The notes: generated from the letters alone by a model not told the origin. A DNA stretch of 9,720 nt from an uncultured Chloroflexota bacterium (GCA_937870805.1 CALMZT010000319.1:1-9720), one strand, 5' to 3'. Positions 1 through 6,325 are shown, numbered from the stretch's first letter. Made by a program: numbers and translations.

Positions 1-2120
1 GTTGGAGTTTCCGTCGGAGCGCCGCAGCCGAACTCGATTCTGACGCAGACATCCCAATCAGGATCAGTCAGAACGGCATCCGTCGCGGTGTCGCCTTGAA
101 CGTGCGCGCCGCCATCGAACAGGTCGCTGCCTGTCCCGCCGGTCTCGGTGTCGTCGCCGTCTTCGCCAAACATCTGGTCATCGCCTTCACCGCCGTTGAT
201 CGCGTCGTTGCCGCCGCCACCAGAGATGGTGTCATCACCAGAGTCGCCGTTCAGCGTGTCGTCGCCCAGCGCGCCAGAGTCCGTCGGGAACTGCGCGTGA
301 CCGCCGCCGCCGGTGTAAGCGTCGCCGTAGATGTCGTCGTGTCCTGCGCCACCGTTAACGGTGTCATTGCCAGCGCCACCGACCAGCGGGGCGTCGCTGC
401 CATCGTTACCTTCGATGTAGTCGTTGCCGTTCTGACCGAAGATGCAGTCACTGCCCGCGTCGCCATACAGCAGGTCGTTGTCATCGCCGCCCAGAATCAG
501 GTCGTCGCCTTCGTTACCACGAACGGTGTCAACGCCTGCGCCAGCTTCGATGTAATCGTCGCCTTCGTTGCCGAAGATCAGGTCGTTGCCTTCGTTGCCG
601 TACAGGTTGTCCAGACCGCGACCACCGAAGATACAGTCATCACCCGTGAGACCATAGATTTCATCGGGACCACCAAGACCGAAGATCACATCGTTACCGG
701 GCGTGCCTTCGATGAAGTCCGAACGATCTGTACCCGTGATGATCTCACCCGTCAGTACGAAGCCGGGACCACATTCAGCAGGAGCCGGAGGTGGCGTCGT
801 GCCAGTTGGCGTGTCAGTCGGGGTTTCAGTGGGTGTTTCGGTTGGAGTATCCGTTGGAGTATCCGTTGGGGTTTCGGTGGGTGTATCTGTCGGTGTCTCC
901 GTTGGAGTGTCGGTAGGTGTTGCGGTTGTCGTGCAGATATTGCCGAAAACGACTTCCGTCGCTGCTCCATTCGCAACCGAAGCGGCAACTGTCGGCGCTT
1001 GAGCAGTGGCACCCGGTGGCACGCTGAAGCTGAATGACCAGCACTGGGTAGTATCTCCAACAGGGGCGCTGGCTTCAGTCACTGTGTAGCTGCCAGCGGC
1101 TAAGTTCTGGATACTCACCGAACCATCGACGCCAGTCGTCACCACCTGCTGCACGTTGGTATCGGTATTAACGACAGTAAACTGCCAGTTCTCGACAGGC
1201 GTATCACCCGTGTTTTCGGTGCCGCTGCTGTCCACATCCCGTACCTTGCGAATGTTGAGCGTGCCAGTTCCACCTTCTACACCGGGACGGTTCGTTACAT
1301 CATGCGCACAGTTTGGTCCGGCACCCGGGATACAGAAGCTGAAGGGATCAGTGGTGAAACCTTCACCCACGCCGCCGTCTTCCGCTGGCACATAGTCCGG
1401 CGCGAGACTCGTTTCAAGCACATCATAGCGACCCCCTGCCGGAACAGGAATGTTTGTGCTGAGTAAGCCTACACCGTTGGGATCAAAACAGGTCAGCGGT
1501 GCCTGATAGTCGGTACCGATAGTAACGGTATAGCGACAGGTATAAACACCTGCATCGCCGCCTGCAATATCATAGGTGTTGATGGTGAGCATCCACTGCA
1601 CACCATTCGCAACTTCAATGTCATCAAGATCTGTCGGCGGTGTCAACTGGGGTACCTGGCTTGCATCGAGCCAGAATTTCTGGATGACGATGATGTAGTT
1701 ACAGCGAGGACTGTCAGCGCTGGCTGTTGCCGTTGATAGTGCACCGCCCACTGTGTTCACGTTCCATGTCACCGTCGCCGGAGCAGTGAACGGCACCACG
1801 AGTACGGAGTTAGGAAATGGATCAGACGCACCAGGCAGGAAGCTGGTTGGCAAGCCAGGTGGATCATTGGGTGCGCCGCCTACAACTTCGTTCTGTGTGA
1901 TGTCGCCGCCACTGATGGTGACTTGCGGGTTTGTCAGATTTTCATAATTAAAGTACGCGACAAAGTTACCCCCGCCAAGGTCACGCACGCAGTCAACCGA
2001 GACTTCTACGAGGGGCGCTTGTGCTGATACATTGCTAGAGAAAATCCCTAGCACCGCAATTAACACTAATGCAATAAAGCAAACAGTTTTCCAATTACCA
2101 TGGAGTCGCCTGATGGTCAT
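1..2120 (-). CDS. Protein A: secreted FGY module + two Cna-B-like domains + RTX repeats (3' end off window)
   Basis: The frame is open from ATG at 2120 to the left edge with no stop, giving 706 codons so far. The start is set by a clear AGGAG five bases upstream. Residues 1-33 are a Sec signal peptide (RR, hydrophobic stretch, VSA|QA cleavage). Residues 36-140 are one Cys-bounded 'DCV...AYFNYEN...FLPG...W.V...C' module, also found twice each in B and C. Residues 141-280 and 286-396 resemble Cna-B/SpaA prealbumin-like domains, with candidate isopeptide triads K148/E236/N277 and K292/E349/N394. A Thr-Pro-Thr-Asp/Glu linker (397-448) leads to about 20 RTX-type nonapeptides (GGxGxDxUx, 451-672), then a second TPTET stretch cut by the edge. 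No enzyme domain is visible. I infer a surface or matrix structural/adhesive protein that folds on export in calcium. By comparison with B, only a TPTET tail is probably missing. Confidence 0.9.
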   Translation of the reverse strand, partial: MTIRRLHGNWKTVCFIALVLIAVLGIFSSNVSAQAPLVEVSVDCVRDLGGGNFVAYFNYENLTNPQVTISGGDITQNEVVGGAPNDPPGLPTSFLPGASDPFPNSVLVVPFTAPATVTWNVNTVGGALSTATASADSPRCNYIIVIQKFWLDASQVPQLTPPTDLDDIEVANGVQWMLTINTYDIAGGDAGVYTCRYTVTIGTDYQAPLTCFDPNGVGLLSTNIPVPAGGRYDVLETSLAPDYVPAEDGGVGEGFTTDPFSFCIPGAGPNCAHDVTNRPGVEGGTGTLNIRKVRDVDSSGTENTGDTPVENWQFTVVNTDTNVQQVVTTGVDGSVSIQNLAAGSYTVTEASAPVGDTTQCWSFSFSVPPGATAQAPTVAASVANGAATEVVFGNICTTTATPTDTPTETPTDTPTETPTDTPTDTPTETPTETPTDTPTGTTPPPAPAECGPGFVLTGEIITGTDRSDFIEGTPGNDVIFGLGGPDEIYGLTGDDCIFGGRGLDNLYGNEGNDLIFGNEGDDYIEAGAGVDTVRGNEGDDLILGGDDNDLLYGDAGSDCIFGQNGNDYIEGNDGSDAPLVGGAGNDTVNGGAGHDDIYGDAYTGGGGHAQFPTDSGALGDDTLNGDSGDDTISGGGGNDAINGGEGDDQMFGEDGDDTETGGTGSDLFDGGAHVQGDTATDAVLTDPDWDVCVRIEFGCGAPTETP
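105..770 (-). repeat. RTX-type calcium-binding repeat block of protein A
   Basis: About 20 glycine/aspartate nonapeptides such as GGRGLDNLY, GNEGNDLIF and GGEGDDQMF encode a predicted calcium-stabilised parallel beta-roll (HemolysinCabind type). The run is broken once by a non-repeat spacer (GDAYTGGGGHAQF...). The block begins with ECGPGFVLTGEI and closes near the VCVRIEFGC motif, exactly as in B, so the whole cassette is shared between the two genes. RTX proteins of type I secretion systems lack N-terminal signal peptides; this one has a Sec signal, so general export followed by calcium-driven folding outside is more likely. Confidence 0.88.
777..932 (-). repeat. TPTET/TPTDT linker of protein A
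   Basis: Tandem 12- to 24-bp units encode Thr-Pro-Thr-Glu/Asp repeats between the second Cna-B-like domain and the RTX block. Such Pro/Thr spacers are typically extended and often O-glycosylated. The DNA repeat is prone to slippage, so its length may vary between strains. The opposite strand reads as a meaningless Val-Gly-Val-Ser repeat. Confidence 0.85.
933..1700 (-). other. Two tandem Cna-B/SpaA-like domains in protein A
   Basis: The first domain (residues 141-280) runs from VIQKFWLD through RYDVLETSLAPDYVP to HDVTNRP. The second (286-396) runs from TLNIRKVRD through GSYTVTEASAP to VVFGNIC. This is the order expected for prealbumin-like Cna-B folds: Lys in the first strand, Glu in the 'Y.V.E..AP' strand, Asn in the last strand. 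These are the residues that form intramolecular isopeptide bonds in Gram-positive pilins and adhesins. Assignment rests on motif reading only. The second domain fits the family well; the first is longer and more divergent. Confidence 0.62.
1701..2015 (-). other. Free-standing CV...FGY module in protein A
   Basis: Residues 36-140 carry the pattern V-D-C-V, then AYFNYEN, FLPG, W-N-V and a closing Cys. This matches the two modules inserted in the proteases of B and of C, where the core reads AYFGYNN, RYFLPG, F.F.V.F, W.L and TA.S...C. The paired terminal cysteines suggest a disulfide-closed beta-sandwich. I cannot attach a family name to this module. It directly follows the signal peptide here, so it does not depend on a protease host. 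Confidence 0.7.
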
Positions 2121-2131
2121 ACAGTCTCCTA
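2121..2131 (-). promoter_or_regulatory. Ribosome binding site of A
   Basis: On the minus strand TAGGAG lies five bases before the ATG at 2120. It is a strong Shine-Dalgarno match, fixes the start codon and places the signal peptide at the very N-terminus. Confidence 0.8.
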
Positions 2132-2168
2132 TCTCTAGCTTACGATCAGCATAAAGAATGCCTATCAA

Positions 2169-2197
2169 AATATAATCTATTTATTTATTAATTTCAT
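2169..2197 (-). promoter_or_regulatory. Candidate promoter of A
   Basis: On the minus strand ATGAAA (4/6 match to the -35 consensus) is separated by 17 bases from TATATT (5/6 match to the -10). Transcription would start near 2162, giving a leader of about 42 bases. The region is very AT-rich, so a chance match is possible. The palindrome at 2197-2213 directly abuts the -35 box, which fits a regulated promoter. Confidence 0.35.
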
Positions 2198-2213
2198 ACT
2201 GTACATTACAGTA
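2197..2213. promoter_or_regulatory. 17-bp palindrome upstream of A, operator-like
   Basis: TACTGTA-CAT-TACAGTA has two perfect 7-bp arms around a 3-bp centre. It lies 77-93 bases before A's start codon and abuts the candidate -35 box. The size and symmetry suit a dimeric helix-turn-helix regulator. No regulator gene is present in the window. It has no adjoining T-run, so it is not a terminator. Confidence 0.4.
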
Positions 2214-2660
2214 CATGTTGCAAAAATTTCGGCTTCACTACAAAATTTTGACAAACTTCTTATAAATTCACCAATGTGAAGCGAACTCATCAACAAATTA
2301 TTCTTACGTTTATTTGTTAAAACATTACAAAAATCATGCAGAAACATCATCTCTAATTGCTAAGCGTAATATATCTTTACTTCCTATTTATAGGAAAGAA
2401 GAATGGTTATTCAATAGGAGAGTTGTCTCGAATCGCTCTGGGTCACATGACCTATTTTGTGCGTGAACCGTCATGCGCCTTCATGCGCTTTGTTACAAAA
2501 TCTAACAGGAAAAATAACGAATTTGAGACATCAACAAAAGCGCAGGACACATTTTATGGTCATGTTATAAGGGCATGATGTGCTCTCAATCGACGGTGTA
2601 TACGAGAGGTGAAGTTGTGGCGAGGTTTATGGGCAGATAGAGAATGTTGGCGATACATGA
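2214..2660. other. AT-rich intergenic region with no supported gene
   Basis: About 450 bases between the A promoter area and the B terminator hold no convincing coding region on either strand. Minor structures are visible: a short hairpin TTCCTAT-TT-ATAGGAA at 2381-2396, a near-palindrome GGTCA-CA-TGACC at 2441-2452, two adjacent near-identical decamers TCATGCGCCT/TCATGCGCTT at 2471-2490, and an inverted repeat GCTTCAC...GTGAAGC at 2232-2238 and 2276-2282. None has a clear function. Confidence 0.6.
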
Positions 2661-2712
2661 CAAAAACTCACAGCACATAACCCTTATTGGTTTAACGATC
2701 ATGCGCTGTGAG
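2661..2712 (-). terminator. Intrinsic terminator of B
   Basis: Read on the minus strand, CTCACAGC pairs perfectly with GCTGTGAG. The stem extends inward through a G-U wobble and CAT/ATG to 12 bp around a 22-base loop, followed at once by TTTTTG. It lies 33 bases after B's TAA stop. The loop can form a small inner AACC/GGTT hairpin. It should end B's transcript before A. Confidence 0.85.
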
Positions 2713-2744
2713 CGAATCTTATACTGTAGTTGATGATATGGCGT

Positions 2745-5700
2745 TTAAGGTGTTGGGGTTTCCGTCGGCGTTTCCGTTGGGGTTTCCGTCGGCGTTTCCG
2801 TCGGCGTTTCCGTTGGTGTTTCCGTTGGCGTTTCCGTCGGTGTTTCCGTTAGCGTTGCTGTCTCTGTAGGAGTCTCCGTTACTGTCTCTGTAGGAGTCTC
2901 CGTTGGCGTCTCGGTTGGGGTTTCTGTCGGCGTAGGTGTTGGTGGCTCACAGCCGAACTCCACATCAAAGCATAGGTCGATCTCGAAATCGAAATCTACT
3001 GCGGTGTCCCCTGCCCCAGCGCCGCCGTCAAAGCTGTCGCTCTGATCTGCGCCTGTCAGCGTATCATCACCGTCTTCGCCAAGCAGATTGTCGTCGCCAC
3101 TGCCAGCGTCCATCACATCATTGCCAGCACCGCCAAACATGTCATCGTCGCCAGACTCACCAAATAGTTGGTCATTGCCCGGCGTGGTAATCACGTCGTC
3201 ATCGAAAGCATCATGCGCTGAACTGCCTGTGTAGGCATCACCAAAGAGTTCGTCATGCCCTTCACCGCCGTAAACGATATCGCTGCCATCACCACCTGTT
3301 AATGGCGCATCGCTGCCATCGTTGCCTTCAAGGTAGTCATCGCCGCCATTGCCAAAGATGCAGTCGCTGCCGCTGCCACCAAACAGACGATCATTACCAT
3401 CGCGACCACCGATGAGATCGTCATCGCCCTCGCCATAAACCACGTCGTCGCCAGCACCCGCGTCGATATAATCCATACCATCGCCGCCGAGGATTAAATC
3501 GTTGCCATCGCCGCCGTACAGGTTGTCCAGTCCACGTCCGCCGATAATGCAGTCATCACCGCCGAGACCGTACAATTCGTCGGGACCGCCGAGACCAATA
3601 AGGACATCATTGCTCTCTGTGCCTTCGATGAAGTCCGAACGATCTGTACCCGTGAAGATTTGACCTGTCAGCACGAAGTTGGGACCGCATTCCGCAGGCA
3701 CAACAGGTGTTGCCGTGTCGGTTGGGGTTTCAGTGGGGGTTTCCGTCGGAGTCTCGGTTGGAGTGTCCGTCGGTGTCTCAGTTGGAGTCTCTGTTGGTGT
3801 ATCGGTGGGTGTCTCGGTGACGACAGCCTCAACATGCACTGTCACAGTTGCCGAATCCATGCCACCATGCCCATCAGAGATCATATAGGTGAACGAGTCA
3901 TCACCCGTGAAGCCACTGTTGGGCGTGTAAGTGCAGGTTGTACCATTGCAAACCACTGAGCCATTCGTGCCCTGTGTATTGCCGACTACGGTGAGCGTAT
4001 CGCCATCAGGGTCAGTGTCATTGCTCAGAACGTTAACGACAACGGGTGTATCTTCGTCCGTCGTCACTTCATCGTCAACAGCATCCGGCGCGTTGTTCAC
4101 AGGCGCATCGCACGCCAGCGGCATGAGCGTATTCGTGAAGATCGCGTTCGCCGTTTTATCGGGGTTGTCCAGAGGCGGACGCCCGTCGAAGAAGTTGCAG
4201 GCATCGGGGTATGTCAAGTACAGCGCCGCGACCATGCTCACCTGCGGCGCAGAGAACGACGTGCCTGAGCCAAAGAAATTCGCCCCAAACGGATACCACA
4301 CGCCCGGCGCAGTGACATCGCCAAAATGCGACGACACCCACAGAGGACCAAAATTCCCCAGTGTCGCGCTCACCGCAATCGTTTGTGACAGGCGGGCAGG
4401 CGACAGCGGGTCTGTGCCTAACAGCACTGCGAAGTTCCCCGCCGACGCGACTGGAATGAAGGCGAAGTTTCCGGGCGCTGCGCTCTGATCGAGATACCCT
4501 TGCAGCAGATCACGCAGGCTGGCGACAGCTGAGTCTTCCAGATTATCTTCCAGCGTGTTCAGGAAAGGTGTTACTTCATCGCGCTCAAGATGCTGGTTGT
4601 AGAGAAGGTAGTCCAGTATGCCGAAGCGGTTGAAGGGCTGCGGAGCCTCGCCGGGTTCGCAAGCCTGTCCTGAATCGGCGCTGTTCGCCGTTGCCATACG
4701 TCCACGCACACGCCACTTCAATTCGCCACCCGCGAAATCGACCTGGAACACAAAATTGTGAATACCCGGCAGGAAGTAGCGGGGTTGTCCGCGATCACGC
4801 GGCGTCGGGGTGAAGCGATTGCCTCCGCCTATTTTGACATATTCGGCAACCGAGTCAGGATTTTCGTAGCCAAAGAATGCGGTGTACGTATTATCAGGAT
4901 TCGCGCGCACACAATCGACGAAGGGGACAATGTGGTCATAACCGGGGTCTTCCTCGTCATCTTGGCTGCTTAATTCTTCACACAACGGCGATTCGGAGTT
5001 TGCGGTGACACTGTTGGCAACGCCATCAACGCTGCGCAGCGTCCACGTCACGCTGGTGGTGTAATAGTTATCAAATTCAACGCTGAATACAAAATATGCG
5101 CGTCCAGGTTGGAAGATGGTATTTTGTGGATCATCCTCCTCATAGTCCGCAGATTCGCCGTAATCCTCATAGCCTGAGTAGGTAAGAAAGTTATCCGAGC
5201 CGACAGGGATGACCTGTACCGTGCTCGCTAGATTGTTGTAGCCGAAATACGCGCGGTAGCCTGAGATGTAGTCACCTTCGCTGTAAATCGGTTCAACGCA
5301 TTCCAAAATCGGAATCACGGGCGGGTTCTCAGCAGCGTCCAAAAAGTCCTGGAAGCTAAAGCCTGTTTCCTGATCCTCACAAGGTATCAAGCCGAAGCTC
5401 ATATTCAGCACAAAATGATTATAGGGGTTGGGAAGCCCTTGCAGTTCCGTCACCTTCGCGGCGATGCGGCTGGCAATGCCATCAAGTTCAAAACTGCCGT
5501 TGACGCTGATGTCTACGGGGAAGAGATCAACATTCGTGACACCCGCGACTGCGAGGACATCCTGAAACACTTTCATCACTAGTTCGCCATGTTCGGGTTC
5601 TGGTGTTTCTTGACCCACGTCTTCAAAATCGTCAGCCACTAGAATAGCTGTTCGCACACTATCAAAGCCGACAGCGTTGGAAGGGCGAATGAGACTTAAC

Positions 5701-6044
5701 AGGTTATTGAACCAGGCAGTTGAAACTGTATTGTTCTGAATCTCGGTGAGCAGATCCTCTAACTCCTGCTGAGTCAGATACCCTAAACCCGTCACGGCGT
5801 ACTGTCCCAAGCCTGTCACGGCGTATTGTCCCAAGCCAGTGACGACGTAATTGCCTAAGCCGGTGACGGCGTAATTGCCCAAGCCTGTCACGGCATAGTC
5901 GCCCTGCCCGGCAAGCTGGCTAGGCGTCACGGCGCAGGCGTTGCTGGCAGCCCGCACTACGTTTGATGAAGTGCGCCCTAAAAGCAAAACGCCCATCGCA
6001 AGGATGAGCAGCAAGACCATATTGAATTTTTTCTTACTCAGCAT
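2745..6044 (-). CDS. Protein B: secreted subtilisin-family (S8) protease with split catalytic domain, Ig, RTX and TPTET tail
   Basis: This complete 1099-residue protein starts at ATG 6044 (KKK n-region, hydrophobic core; cleavage near residue 33) and stops at TAA 2745. Residues 50-89 are five YAVTGLG(N/Q) octapeptides. The S8 protease core follows: catalytic Asp in VADDFE (D138), His in EHGELV (H152), substrate-binding strand LNMSFG (S216), oxyanion Asn in ASAGNF (N537) and Ser in GTSFSAP (S596). All key residues are present, so it should be active. S216 and N537 are 321 residues apart against roughly 30 in subtilisin; the excess holds two FGY modules (245-355, 375-462) and a helical stretch. 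Then come one cadherin-like Ig domain (651-740), a TPTET linker (743-780), about 19 RTX nonapeptides (790-1020) and a 65-residue TPTET tail ending the protein. No membrane anchor or LPXTG motif is seen. Substrate is unknown. The front resembles C, the rear resembles A. Confidence 0.92.
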   Translation of the reverse strand: MLSKKKFNMVLLLILAMGVLLLGRTSSNVVRAASNACAVTPSQLAGQGDYAVTGLGNYAVTGLGNYVVTGLGQYAVTGLGQYAVTGLGYLTQQELEDLLTEIQNNTVSTAWFNNLLSLIRPSNAVGFDSVRTAILVADDFEDVGQETPEPEHGELVMKVFQDVLAVAGVTNVDLFPVDISVNGSFELDGIASRIAAKVTELQGLPNPYNHFVLNMSFGLIPCEDQETGFSFQDFLDAAENPPVIPILECVEPIYSEGDYISGYRAYFGYNNLASTVQVIPVGSDNFLTYSGYEDYGESADYEEDDPQNTIFQPGRAYFVFSVEFDNYYTTSVTWTLRSVDGVANSVTANSESPLCEELSSQDDEEDPGYDHIVPFVDCVRANPDNTYTAFFGYENPDSVAEYVKIGGGNRFTPTPRDRGQPRYFLPGIHNFVFQVDFAGGELKWRVRGRMATANSADSGQACEPGEAPQPFNRFGILDYLLYNQHLERDEVTPFLNTLEDNLEDSAVASLRDLLQGYLDQSAAPGNFAFIPVASAGNFAVLLGTDPLSPARLSQTIAVSATLGNFGPLWVSSHFGDVTAPGVWYPFGANFFGSGTSFSAPQVSMVAALYLTYPDACNFFDGRPPLDNPDKTANAIFTNTLMPLACDAPVNNAPDAVDDEVTTDEDTPVVVNVLSNDTDPDGDTLTVVGNTQGTNGSVVCNGTTCTYTPNSGFTGDDSFTYMISDGHGGMDSATVTVHVEAVVTETPTDTPTETPTETPTDTPTETPTETPTETPTDTATPVVPAECGPNFVLTGQIFTGTDRSDFIEGTESNDVLIGLGGPDELYGLGGDDCIIGGRGLDNLYGGDGNDLILGGDGMDYIDAGAGDDVVYGEGDDDLIGGRDGNDRLFGGSGSDCIFGNGGDDYLEGNDGSDAPLTGGDGSDIVYGGEGHDELFGDAYTGSSAHDAFDDDVITTPGNDQLFGESGDDDMFGGAGNDVMDAGSGDDNLLGEDGDDTLTGADQSDSFDGGAGAGDTAVDFDFEIDLCFDVEFGCEPPTPTPTETPTETPTETPTETVTETPTETATLTETPTETPTETPTETPTETPTETPTETPTETPTP
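2748..2942 (-). repeat. C-terminal TPTET tail of B
   Basis: The last 65 residues are nearly pure Thr-Pro-Thr-Glu repeats, with a few variants (TVTET, TATLTET), ending TPTP-stop. They are encoded by tandem 12-bp units. Nothing follows the repeat, so it is not a spacer to an anchor. It may be a glycosylated stalk or wall-interacting tail. Unit number is likely variable by slippage. Confidence 0.88.
2985..3677 (-). repeat. RTX-type calcium-binding repeat block of B
   Basis: About 19 nonapeptides of the GGxGxDxUx type (GGDGNDLIL, GGSGSDCIF, GGAGNDVMD and others) are interrupted by one acidic spacer (GSSAHDAFDDDVITTPG). The block closes with a LCFDVEFGC motif. Order, spacer position and flanks match A's block. 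In family terms each pair of repeats binds calcium in a beta-roll; here it would stabilise the protease after export. Confidence 0.88.
3705..3818 (-). repeat. Internal TPTET linker of B
   Basis: Residues 743-780 are Thr-Pro-Thr-Glu/Asp repeats joining the Ig domain to the RTX block. This is also where the C-like front of the protein gives way to the A-like rear, so the repeat is a plausible recombination point. Confidence 0.85.
4470..5390 (-). other. Insertion inside the B subtilase domain: two FGY modules plus helical segment
   Basis: Residues 219-525 lie between LNMSFG and FIPVASAGN of the S8 fold. They hold module 1 (ILECV...YRAYFGYNN...FQPG...TWTL...C, 245-355, with an acidic DYGESADYEEDDP loop), module 2 (FVDCV...YTAFFGYEN...RYFLPG...KWRV...C, 375-462) and a helical run FNRFGILDYLLYNQHL...LRDLLQGYLDQ (471-519). 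C has the same layout, so the insertion predates the duplication. Confidence 0.75.
5778..5897 (-). repeat. Five tandem 24-bp units encoding YAVTGLG(N/Q)
   Basis: Five octapeptides (YAVTGLGN twice, YVVTGLGQ, YAVTGLGQ, YAVTGLGY) follow the signal peptide where a subtilase propeptide would begin. Base changes between units are mostly silent, indicating selection on the peptide after the initial tandem expansion. A helical segment (YLTQQELEDLLTEIQNN) follows. The role is unknown; it may be part of the prodomain or an N-terminal assembly motif. Confidence 0.85.
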
Positions 6045-6053
6045 GATACCCCC
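6045..6053 (-). promoter_or_regulatory. Weak ribosome binding site of B
   Basis: On the minus strand GGGGG lies four bases before ATG 6044. It is a poorer Shine-Dalgarno match than that of A. The next in-frame ATG (residue 9) has no better site and would lose the KKK signal-peptide start, so 6044 is preferred. Confidence 0.5.
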
Positions 6054-6149
6054 GAAAACTCGCTACGATGGCTGTAGGATAACGGATAGTGTGAAACTGC
6101 CGAAAACTCAGTAATATTTTCTGTTATGTATGTAATGTAATTCCTTTGC

Positions 6150-6165
6150 ATATAGAAAACTATAT
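6150..6165. promoter_or_regulatory. Inverted repeat overlapping the B promoter
   Basis: ATATAG-AAAA-CTATAT has perfect 6-bp arms around four A residues and covers the candidate -10 box and start site of B. It could be an operator. It is low in GC, so chance symmetry is possible. Confidence 0.3.
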
Positions 6166-6187
6166 TTCAAATCGTTTCGGGCGGCAA
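6159..6187 (-). promoter_or_regulatory. Candidate promoter of B
   Basis: On the minus strand TTGCCG (4/6) is separated by exactly 17 bases from TATAGT (5/6). The start would fall near 6152, giving an untranslated leader of about 108 bases. It lies between the terminator of C and the start of B, as an independent promoter should. Confidence 0.45.
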
Positions 6188-6325
6188 GTTTGTTAAGTGC
6201 AACATCTGTAACAAAATATAAACTTTATGAAGATCAATATTACATCTAATCAACAAATATTACGATTTAATCAAGCCCTTTGGGGACGGAAACAATAGAA
6301 TTGAACTCAATCAGGGGGTTATCAT
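6188..6325. other. Intergenic region upstream of the B promoter
   Basis: This AT-rich stretch contains no coding region. It carries ATCAACAAAT followed by TTACGATTTA at 6249-6269, a combination that also occurs upstream of A at 2289-2312. Confidence 0.5.

Noticed and set aside
703..1002. Plus-strand Val-Gly-Val-Ser repeat frame (also 3679-3888)
   Set aside because: It is simply the complement of TPTET codons, not a silk- or elastin-like protein.
96..1037. Long plus-strand open frame opposite the RTX and linker region of A
   Set aside because: It is the mirror of repetitive Gly/Asp and Thr-Pro coding DNA; its product is Val/Ala-rich without a domain, and the minus frame explains the region fully.
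2248..2253. TTGACA on the plus strand as a promoter
   Set aside because: No -10 box lies at 16-18 bases and no plus-strand gene follows.
2357..2578. 73-residue plus-strand frame in the A-B gap
   Set aside because: It has a TTG start with no ribosome binding site, no recognisable domain and lies in AT-rich DNA between terminator and promoter.
2575..2640. Very short plus-strand frame after a weak AAGGGC
   Set aside because: It is about 21 codons long, has no domain or composition support, and could occur by chance.
2745..3835. RTX blocks as evidence for type I secretion
   Set aside because: A and B have clear Sec signal peptides and no type I transporter genes are in the window.
5778..5897. 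24-bp repeats as a CRISPR array
   Set aside because: The units are directly adjacent, without spacers, and lie in frame in a coding region.
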